The notes beneath the pieces are model-generated. The model ran no database searches and had not been told where the DNA came from. It worked only from the letters and a program-made list of their open reading frames with translations. The position numbers and the translations under genes are program-made. From Tupaia tana (Eukaryota; Chordata; Mammalia; Scandentia; Tupaiidae): 64,000 nt of DNA. Position 1 is the stretch's first letter; each line of letters starts with the position of its first letter. Below are positions 56,048-64,000 of the stretch, piece after piece. The DNA lies in the NCBI GenBank assembly GCA_026018925.1, contig JAKSZU010000025.1, positions 25,339,696 to 25,403,695 of the forward strand, written 5' to 3'.

Positions 56048-57290
56048 AAAGAATGCGAAGCTCAGCAAAACTCTCTAAGCATCTCTGAACCACACTTACG
56101 AATTATTCTCTATATACCCGTAATAAAACTTTCCAAACTTTTAAGCATCATTTGGAGTTTACCTGCCCTCAGTACCAGGAAATCATTGTTTAACACCAGG
56201 GAAAAGGATGATTATTTGGAAATGACTTCACAAGTACGGTCTTCTCAATAAGAGAGAATATCACAAATCCCTCCTGTGGTAGCTTTCTCCCACCTGTTTC
56301 ATACAATCGTCACCATCGTTATTTGTCACTTTCCAGAATCAATTATTGTTATTATATCTACTAAAGAAGGTGGCATAAATGGTCCTTTATTGCTCTACAT
56401 TTTTAGTATGCCAATGAAAAATTAACTACAAATTTATTAACCTTGACCACAGTCTAATAAATCTGATAGAAATCGCGTTAATTTGTAGCAACCACAGTGC
56501 ACGTTGACATGTCTCTAACCTCTGAGGCTGGTGCAAGTCTTCCTGATCTATATCTCTGGTAGAGGAATCGCAAGCTTTCTCACCTCATAGGGTCATCTAT
56601 TCATAGGAGAGTTAGATATATTTCCCAAATTGGCTCTCGGGTGAGCGAACAGAAAAATCACAGGCATCATTAACATCGTCGGCGGAGTTTCGGTCCACAC
56701 CCAGCAGAGCTCTGGGCGTGAAGGAAGACCACGCAAGTGGGAACAGTTCTCCCCTCCACGAGCTCAGAGACATGTGGATCCTTACAGGGTTCCAACATAC
56801 ACATCTTTCTATGTGATAAGCACATCATTCGGTTACCTAAAAATACTGGTTTTTAATGATACTTACTTCTGCAGCCTCCATTTATGTAGCAAATTTCATA
56901 GAACAGCATTAGATACTCTTCTAAGAGAATATGTTTTTGGAAACTTGTGTTGATGGCCATTTTGTGTCAAGACTGAGTCATCAATTCAACCAGAATTATC
57001 ACCTGCTGCTTGTCTATAGTTTCTACCCTTCACATCAATCGAACAGGTGCGAGGATGTAGATTTCAAGGGATATGAGGTGGTTATCTCAGAGGATAAATG
57101 CTATACGATACATCAGGCATATTGTTTCCATAAACTAGAGACTTATATTTTTCCTACTACCCCAGACCTCACAGACTGACAGACAGTGAACCCCTTGAGA
57201 GTAATCACTTTGGGTTTTTCTCATGAGTAATCTCATGACTTCACCTGCCATGTTAAAGGCCTCCCGGTTTCCCTACTTTAAATTCCCTAC
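56048..57290. other. Repeat-free unique DNA, candidate conserved noncoding region
   Basis: No gene and no repeat recognised for 1.2 kb. 56390-56500 is AT-rich with ordered, non-repetitive text. 56660-56760 is GC-richer with several CpGs. Confidence 0.4.
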
Positions 57291-57292
57291 TG

Positions 57293-57530
57293 GGGCCAGT
57301 GGGTGGGGTACTGGTCAAGGCACAGGGCTCCCCATGGCCGATGGTGATCAGAGCCCTGGACCCAGCAGCTTGGGATCACACCGGGCAAGGGTGCATGTGT
57401 GCCCAGAGTCCCGAGAGGAGAATGGAGGAGAGAGGACTGGAGTGTGCCCGTTCCCCCAGGGCTGATTTCTCACTTTCCCTCTCACAGTCTCTCTCTGTCT
57501 CTCTCTAGTGAGTGCTCGCACCCTATGGCA
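57293..57530 (+). mobile_element. tRNA-derived SINE, family A (older subfamily)
   Basis: Head 'ggggccagtgggtggggtac' at 57293, 'ctggacccagcagcttggga', 'gagaggagaatggaggagag', 'gctgatttctcactttccct' and 'gcaccctatggcaa'. The tail is an (AT)n run. Confidence 0.85.
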
Positions 57531-57554
57531 ATATATATATATATATATACACAC

Positions 57555-57592
<38 letters not shown>
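57531..57592. repeat. (AT)n microsatellite in a SINE tail
   Basis: TA repeats with a CACACATATATAC interruption, replacing the A-rich tail of the SINE. Confidence 0.95.
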
Positions 57593-57594
<2 letters not shown>

Positions 57595-57595
<1 letters not shown>

Positions 57596-58164
57596 AGTTA
57601 TTGCTAGAGGTTCTTGGGGTGTGTAACATGTCCTCACATTCGGGGCCTTCTTGTTTCATTCAACACGCTGGTTGAAATCCTGTTCTTCTAGAATCTTCTT
57701 CACACTGTTGCCTCTTACTCTTGCTGCCTCCAGACTCCTCGATGAGAACAAAGATGTCCATCTGGGGCCGGAGCCAGGCACACATCCTCCCTAAACTGGG
57801 AGTTGAGGGACTGGGCTGCCGATCTGGCGTGTTCTCCCGGTCCCCACAGGTGCAGAGCCACGCCGTGTTTCACACAGAAAGGAGGAACCCACGCCCCTCC
57901 ATGCTGCTCATACACGTGCTCTCTAAACAGCGTTGTTTGTACCCTACGCATCCAAGAATCCTTTCAGAAACCAGGAGAAAACCATTATGAAGCCGAGCCT
58001 ACCAAACACTTGGGGGTTTCTCCTCTGCCGCCTTCAGCCCTCCCTGCCTCCTCCTCCACAAATCCAAGTATGAAAAATAGACACCAGGCCGCCAGTCACC
58101 ACACAGGTAGGTAGAGGTTTCCCAGTCAGACATGGATCCTATCTAACATCTGTTGAGTGCCTCA
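57595..58164. other. GC-richer unique DNA, no gene recognised
   Basis: Open frames overlap on both strands at 57715-58114 (for example 89 and 103 aa on plus, 78 aa on minus). None has a known domain, and there is no supporting splice or start context. Confidence 0.4.
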
Positions 58165-58620
58165 GTTAAGCTGGTACTCTTTTAAATACCTGGTGGTACA
58201 AATCCTGACCCTGTTACTACTTCTTTTTGTTTTCTTTAAGTGAGATTTTTGCTATAGGACTTGTATGCTTGCCAGAGAGTCAGAGAGACAGAAAGCGAGA
58301 AATTACCCCCAGGTAGGATGGCCACACCGCAATCCCTTCTTCATTCTCCTCGCAGGCTCTTGGGCATACATGCATTCGCAGCCAGCATGAGTTTTAAGCT
58401 GCCAGATCAGGGACTTGAACAGCGGTTGACTACATGGGAGTCCAGTGAAATAACCATTGCACCATCTGCTGGTCCCCTGACCCTGTTACTTCGAACAAGC
58501 CTCTAAACTCCTCTATGCCTTTTCCTCAGCTGTAAGATAGGGATAATAATAACAATACATACGGCATTTGTTCTGTGCATTAAAGGATTCTGAAATAAAG
58601 CACTCAGAATAAATCTAACG
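58165..58620 (+). repeat. MIR SINE split by a SINE
   Basis: Left ends 'acaaatcctgaccctgttac'. Right has 'tgccttttcctcagctgtaa' at 58517 and 'gatagggataataataac', the MIR core. The split carries a 15-bp duplication. Confidence 0.75.
58219..58475 (-). mobile_element. tRNA-derived SINE, family A, inside MIR
   Basis: 'gagatttttgctataggact', 'ggccacaccgcaatcccttc', 'gagttttaagctgccagatc' and 'accatctgctggtccc'. Perfect 15-bp TSD cctgaccctgttact at 58204-58218 and 58476-58490. Confidence 0.95.
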
Positions 58621-58624
58621 CGTC

Positions 58625-58835
58625 GTAAGCACCATGTTGCTTTTAGCTGTAATTAATCCTCACGATCACCCTCTAATTCCTAATATTATTTCCAATTTAC
58701 AGAGGATGAAACTAAGGCAGAGAAAAGTCACGACCCTTGCCCAATGTACCACAGGAATGGACGACAGAGCTCAGAGTCAAACAGAGAGATTCCAGAACCT
58801 CTGCCCAGGCGTTACCCACCACTCTCTCACCCTGT
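58625..58835 (-). repeat. MIR SINE fragment
   Basis: 'aattaatcctcacgatcacc' at 58650, 'ccaatttacagaggatgaaa' at 58691, 'gacgacagagctcagagtca' at 58759 are the antisense MIR core and head. It follows another MIR in the opposite orientation. Confidence 0.7.
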
Positions 58836-59594
58836 GTGCAAAAAACCTCCCACTCTGCAAATTACCTATAAAAGTCTTGTGCAATCCCCAGGTGAGTCTT
58901 CTACTGGATCATCTCCAGTTTTTCCTAGGGGGCGAGGGCAATTCAATAAAGTCCCCCCTCACCCAGGCCTCTAGCAGTCACCTCTGCAAAGGTGCCCTCT
59001 CCTCTCGTGTGCATGTATTATTAATTTTTAAATAAGCAGTGCTTCTCTTCAACACCTGCAATCACTGACAACCATTCCTCTCAGATTTTCTGTATCAATG
59101 TTGATTGATTGATGGACGGACGAATTGATTTTTATGCACTAATTTCCCACTTCTCCACTGCGGCTGGACATCGGCCCTTAACTTTCTCTTTTGCAATTCC
59201 CTCTATCAAGTGAGCAGTAACCAAAGCTCTGAAGCATAAAACTTGGGCGGCCCTCCCCCTAGCGGTGATGCAGAGAATAGCCAATACTGCCTGAGCTGAG
59301 GGAATCGCCTTCTATCAAACTCGACCTGATTCTTTAAAATGTTTACAAAAAGAAACAGCATTCAAATGGGGAATGTCCACTGACCACAACGAAACAGGTT
59401 TCTGAAGACCCATAAAAACCTAAGCTCTTCAGTCACCTGGAAAATGAGTAGAATCACAATATCAGCAGGGTAGGTGGCAGGCCAGAAAGAAAACACAAAT
59501 TAATACGGGCTGAAATGTTCGTATATACAAAGTTCCTGAGGTGAAGGAAGCGAGGCCAGAATGTTAGAAAGAAAGTGGGAAATTAAGGAAGGTC
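58836..59594. other. Unique DNA, nothing recognised
   Basis: The frame at 58634-59035 runs out of the MIR and is not a gene. 59100-59130 is a short GATT/GACG repeat. Confidence 0.4.
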
Positions 59595-59770
59595 GCTGAG
59601 GCCAGAGTGCAGAGAGGACAGAGACTGAGGCCAGGCCAGCACGTGCAAACTTGTCTAGACACAATGCAAGACTGAAGTCTTCTGTCTAAAAGCAAACGGA
59701 AACAGCTAGAGGTCTTTAATCAAGGAGGTAACATGATCAGACCGGCATTTTTAGTAGATTCCTAAAATCA
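59595..59770 (-). repeat. L2 LINE fragment, antisense
   Basis: 'caaggaggtaacatgatcag' at 59720 is a diagnostic antisense L2 block. Upstream text is consistent but decayed. Confidence 0.55.
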
Positions 59771-60395
59771 CATCTAACCATGCCCGGATAAAAATGGGAG
59801 TCGTCCCCACCCAGGGCTCTCGTTCTCCCCCTCATCTTCATTTCATATTCCTGGGCATGGACAAGACGAACAGGAGAGACATGTCTTAGAGACAGGAAGA
59901 GGGATTCTTCGACTGGGAAGCAAGGGCTATTTCTAAGTCAGCATTCCCTACTGGGTAGCTGTCAGCTCTGTCTGGAAACGGCTGAAGCTACTGATCAGAA
60001 TAACGAGTTTAATAATTCCTTGGTGATCTTCCCTTCCGTGAAGGGGAAAACAGTAAATGCTTCTCCGTGGTTCTAATAAATGTGCTTATTCATTTACTTA
60101 TACAAATGGCTTGGGAGTCCCAGAGAAGCCTGAAATAGGATGTAGCCAAAGCCCTACCCACCCTTCAGGCCCTTCTCCATGAAAACCTTGCAGCTGTGGT
60201 CTGCCTCCTCCTCCTCTGCTCCCCTGCAGTAACTGACATCACTTCCTGGAGTCTAGCAGTCAACTCGCATTTAACACGGGATCAAGAGGAACTCAGAGTC
60301 ACCCTCCCTGACCCCAGCGTGCTCACACAGGGAGAAGCCACACGGAGGTGGAGGCAGACGCGGAGTGATGGAGCTACTCGGCCAGGCTTCTGTAA
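59771..60395. other. Unique DNA, nothing recognised
   Basis: No gene. The frame at 60196-60519 (plus) overlaps a 64-aa minus frame and has no known domain. Confidence 0.4.
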
Positions 60396-60545
60396 CGGGA
60401 TGTCTGGGATCAGGTTGTTTGCAGATAGGATAAATTTATTTCTCACAATTCTGGAGACTGGCAAGTCTAAGATCAAGATACTAGCTGCAGGTTCTATTGT
60501 CTGGAGGACACTCTTCTAGAAGGGAAAAACACAGCATTCTCATGT
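60396..60545 (-). mobile_element. MaLR LTR fragment
   Basis: 'taaatttatttctcacaatt' at 60431, 'ctggagactggcaagtctaa', 'gatcaagatactagctgcag' is the first third of an antisense MLT1/MST-type LTR. Confidence 0.65.
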
Positions 60546-60749
60546 GGTGGAGAGCAGCTTGGGCGAGTGACCAAATATCTGTTCCCCTCCCCCCCCAAAA
60601 AAAAAGGACAGGAAGTTAAGAATCATCCTCAACTTGTTCATTTCCTTACACACGTGCACACACACACGCCATCCCAGAGCCGAGGCATTCATAAATGGCT
60701 CATCAGTGAGTAGCAGTCCTCCTTTGCCTCCATTACTACCTCTAACCCT

Positions 60750-61490
60750 CATTTCAGCCTTTTCACTTCTTTTCTGGACGACTGCCGAAGATCGTAGTCC
60801 TGTGTCCCTGCTTAAAACCTTCCAGTGGCTTCCCTCACAGGTCACAGGACCGAGCAGGGTCTCACAGGACCTCGCTGTGGCCATCTCTTTACCGCATTCT
60901 CCACGCTTCAGCACACTGACCTCTGTTCTGTAGCTACAAACCACCAAGTCTATTCCTGCCTCAGGGCCTTTGCACCAGCTGTTCACTTCTCTCTGGAATG
61001 TTCTTCCTCTGGATATGTGCTTACTTGGCTTCCTCTTTTCTTTCAGACCTCAGCTCAACCGTCCGTCTCTTCAGGGAGGCCCACCTTGACTGGTTAATCT
61101 GAAATAACCCCTCAGTCCCCATCACGTCATGATTCATTTCCTACTTGGTACTATCGATTGCTGTTTTGTTTAGCAGTCGATCACCAGTGTTGACTTGAGC
61201 TCCTCTTCTGGGTGGAGACCTCTTCTAGGTACTTGAAATAACAGTGGTGAAATGGTAAAGTCTTGCTCTCAAGAATTTACGTTGCAAAGAGGAAAAAAGG
61301 TAAATCATTTATCTCTATGTTTTTTCTGGCTGGTTCATTTTTCAATCGTCCACTCGTCTCCCACTGGAATACAAGCCACAAGAAATAGGGATACTTTTCT
61401 GCCTTGTATATCTCTGCATCTCTAAGGCCTTCAGTAGGTCCTAGAACACAGTAACTGTTCCTTATTAAATAAAAGAAATAAAAAGAGTGA
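60750..61490 (+). repeat. L2 LINE, longest L2 copy in the window
   Basis: Sense L2: 'cttaaaaccttccagtggct' at 60811, 'tattcctgcctcagggcctt' at 60951, 'ctctggaatgttcttcctct' at 60991, 'tttcagacctcagctcaacc' at 61042, 'cttcagtaggtcctagaaca' near 61428. The part at about 61190-61310 looks like antisense L2 end text, perhaps a second fragment. Confidence 0.8.
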
Positions 61491-62265
61491 ATAACTTTGT
61501 ACTTACGACATGGCATTGCAGACTTAACTGTCAGCACTACCACTGAGCACACCATTGTGCATATCTGAATCTCATTTGACTCAGCCATAAATATGGAGTT
61601 ACTGACAACAATTTTCAGCATTCGTATGTGGGTAAGAGAGGATTCTGTTCATAACCTCACACTGCCTCACACACAGGACATTCGCAGTACACAAATCAAC
61701 CTAAAATTTATGAAAGTAATCAGGGATCTCAGAAACCTAAAACTCTGACTGGGCTCCTAGGTGAACTTTTGGTTTTAGCTAGTACCCCAACTCCCTTCAT
61801 CTGTCCCCCTAGACAACCTCCTGCAGTAGTTGGGATCCTTCCATTTAATGCATAGGTATTCAGACCCGCTTCACTATTTTTACAAAGAATTGCGCAGCCT
61901 GTTCATTAACGAATTCTGCTGGCTCCAGGCCATCTCCCCTACTCCACTGGAATCCCCTTGGGAAGAGGAAATGACTCCTTGCCCGCCACAGAGCCGAGTC
62001 ATCGCCACTGCACAAAGCCTCCCTACCAATTCCGGGCTGATAGTTGGTCTTCAATCACCACATCCTAGTCGATCGAGTGGGACTGACTGAGGCAGACAGC
62101 CCCTCAGTTCTCGATTCTCCACATTTCCTGCTGTTCTGAGACCTGTGCTACCCCTTCACCTTGGGTGTGGGCTGGATCCAGTAACTAGTTCCTCAAGAAT
62201 AGAATAAAGAAGTGATGGATGTCGGGTCACGTCTAATATTAGTTTACAAAAACACCCTGGCTCCT
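61491..62265. other. Unique DNA, nothing recognised
   Basis: No gene. Frames 61830-62090 (plus) and 61860-62054 (minus) mirror each other in a GC-richer patch. Confidence 0.4.
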
Positions 62266-62541
62266 GGGACCAGCAGTTAGCGTAATGGCTATGTCGCTGG
62301 ACTCCCACGTAGTCGACCACGGTTCGCGTCCCAGACCCAGTGGCTTAAAAATCATGCCAGGTGCGTGTGCGTGTGTGCCCAAGATCCCGAGAGGAGAATG
62401 GAGGAGAAGGGACTGCGGCGTGACCATCCCCCATGGGGGGTGATTTCTCGCTTTCTGTCTCTATGTCTCTCTCTGTCTGTGTGGCGAGCGCATGCGCCCT
62501 ATAGCAAAAACCTCTCCAAAAACGAAAATAAAAAAAAAAAA

Positions 62542-62576
<35 letters not shown>
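62266..62576 (+). mobile_element. tRNA-derived SINE, family A (young), with (GAAA)n tail
   Basis: Head 'gggaccagcagttagcgtaa' at 62266 with box A 'tagcgtaatgg' and box B 'ggttcgcgtcc' intact. Body keeps CpGs, tail of A's passes into (GAAA)n at about 62542-62576. Confidence 0.95.
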
Positions 62577-62577
<1 letters not shown>

Positions 62578-62692
62578 GGAACTGCAGCATGACCATGTGC
62601 TAAGCTGGGTGCTTTCTCACTACCCCTCCTTCTCTGTCTCTCTCCAGGGAGTGCATGTGTCCTCCAGCAAATTAAAAAAAAAAAAAAAAAAA
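62577..62692 (+). mobile_element. 5'-truncated SINE, family A or C
   Basis: Begins in the middle of the body ('aggaactgcagcatgaccat'), then TCTCTGTCTCTCTCCAGGGA, 'gtgcatgtgtcctccagcaa' and an A18 tail. It directly follows the (GAAA)n of the preceding SINE. Confidence 0.8.
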
Positions 62693-63910
62693 CGTAGAGA
62701 TTGAAGTTTTCATTTCTTTCCACATTTGGTCAAATCGTTGCAGACTCATAAGATGGCAGCATGAAAACCACTAGTCTGACAGCAAGAAAACAAATGACAA
62801 CAAATTCCACAAAAATATGAAAAATAATAATGGCAGCAACCCAAGGTCATTTGGTGAATAAGAAAAAAGTCCGTAATTCCCAATGTATGCATCATTATTT
62901 TATAGAAGTGCGTAAGTCTTCTGAAAAAATGGAATTTTTTGTTATAGAGTCATAAAATTATACAAAATTATATTTTGAACATTATCTTTAAAAATTCAGT
63001 ATTTTAAAATTTCGAAAGTTGTTTGTAAACTGTCAAGAGTTATGGAGTATGAGCTAAAATTTTTTGCTATGTAAAGTAAATGTGGAAAAATGTAAAAATA
63101 AATAAATGAAAGAAAAAAAAATAAAGTATGGAACAACAGGAAAAAAAAATTGAATTTTTCCAAAGATGCTAAAATTATGCTTTAATTTTATCTCCCTAAA
63201 CTTGGAGTGTACCATAACTTAAAAAAAAAAAAGTCACAGTCGTTTGACATTAAAAGTATATACTGTATGATGTCACATTTTAATCACCTACTGTATTCAC
63301 ATATAAATTCCTCTAACTTGGTGAAGGAGACAACTAAAATATTAAATAACTGCATGTAGAGGGACAGCAGAACTTAATGAGTCACTGTGGGACACCGGGC
63401 TTTGTGAAGTACACCCTCACCTTTGATGCTGACAGCCAGAGAGCTGGGCATGGCGGTGCTCAGCATGTCCCCTGGGACTATCTGGCAGAAGCTGGTTCTG
63501 GTGCATAACCTCTAGAGAAAGAAGGTTTGAACTCCAGTTCCTGAGTTTCTTTCTATGCGCGGTGGTAGGAAGTGGAGGGACACGCTGTGGATAACCCTAA
63601 TATCCTGCTGTGTGTTAGTCCAGAAGGGTCCATCAGTGAGTTGGTCTATGTTGTCAACTGCTCCATCTGCAAGTCTCGTAACAAGAGGAACTTCCCTGTG
63701 TGATATGTTCCTCCTGGTGGCTCTCTAAGGTCCGCAAACTGCGTGGAAGAACTCTGTGCTAGACGTTCTCTGCTTGCGCCTGCAACTCCACACTCCACTC
63801 TGCTCTGGGCACAAAAGAGGAACCTCAAAAGTCTGTTCCTAATACGCCCCCTTGTCTTCCACTGGGGTAGCCATAAGAGACAACAACAAGAGATAAAAGA
63901 GAGGAAGATT
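62693..63910. other. AT-rich then GC-richer unique DNA
   Basis: 62700-63360 is AT-rich with many A runs. 63370-63890 is more complex, with no domain in any frame. The 60-aa minus frame at 63646-63828 is not recognisable. Confidence 0.4.
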
Positions 63911-63911
63911 G

Positions 63912-64000
63912 GGGGCCAGTAGTTGGCATGGTGGTTAAAGTGCTGGACTCCCCCATGACTGACTGAGGTTCGATCCTGGACCAGCTTGAAGATAATACCA
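63912..64000 (+). mobile_element. tRNA-derived SINE, family A (older subfamily), cut by window end
   Basis: Head 'ggggccagtagttggcatgg' at 63912, box B 'ggttcgatcctgg', then 'ccagcttgaagataatacca' at the edge. The body lies beyond the window. Confidence 0.85.

Noticed and set aside
57715..58114. Overlapping frames in GC-richer DNA as an exon
   Set aside because: Frames are open on both strands and no domain or convincing splice pair was seen.
60540..60986. 148-aa open frame on the minus strand
   Set aside because: It overlaps antisense L2 and LTR DNA, with no known domain.

Overview
The window is repeat-rich, gene-poor nuclear DNA from a placental mammal. The evidence is the mix of old mammal-wide repeats (MIR, L2, MER5A-type hAT, MaLR and ERVL LTRs, L1M-type LINE-1) together with abundant tRNA-headed SINEs. 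I saw no Alu, B1/B2, Bov-tA, carnivore CAN, bat VES or lagomorph C-type SINE in 64 kb. The source is therefore probably not a primate, mouse-like rodent, ruminant, carnivore, bat or rabbit. The dominant SINE is one I cannot name, so I leave the order open. Everything was read by eye: repeat boundaries are approximate unless a target-site duplication (TSD) is given.

I find no supportable protein-coding exon, tRNA, rRNA or other RNA gene. The longest open frames lie across SINEs, simple repeats or LTRs, or in low-complexity DNA, and none shows a recognisable protein. The window looks intergenic, or like part of a very large intron.

Layout. 1-6 kb: L2, MIR, a hAT remnant, an L1M fragment and the first SINEs, including a SINE inside a SINE inside a MIR. 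6-12 kb: SINE-dense at both ends around a repeat-poor 7.5-10.7 kb. 11.8-15.9 kb: SINE-free, AT-rich, mostly unique. 16-18.4 kb: an L1 with a twin-priming inversion inside a MIR, itself hit by two SINEs. 18.6-26 kb: MaLR LTRs, MER5A, microsatellites, SINEs. 26-33 kb: L2, MIR and palindromic mariner-like MITEs with no intact SINE. 32-41 kb: a second inverted L1, an L1 inside an L2, SINEs, MLT1/MST/MLT2 LTRs. 41-46 kb: more MITEs, an MLT1 LTR carrying a small insertion that copies sequence 1.9 kb away, SINEs. 46-51.8 kb: SINE-free, mostly unique. 52-64 kb: SINEs, MaLR LTRs, MIR, a long L2, and a SINE running off the right edge.

The SINEs fall into groups I label locally. A: a tRNA-like head, a body of about 180 bp and an A-rich tail. 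C: an A relative with a divergent head. D: a short form with an AT-rich 3' end. B: a different body. Many A copies have clear TSDs and retained CpGs, so this family was active recently. No undescribed multi-gene system was found. The most notable signals are the SINE set, the L1 inversions, the MITE cluster and the possible templated insertion.
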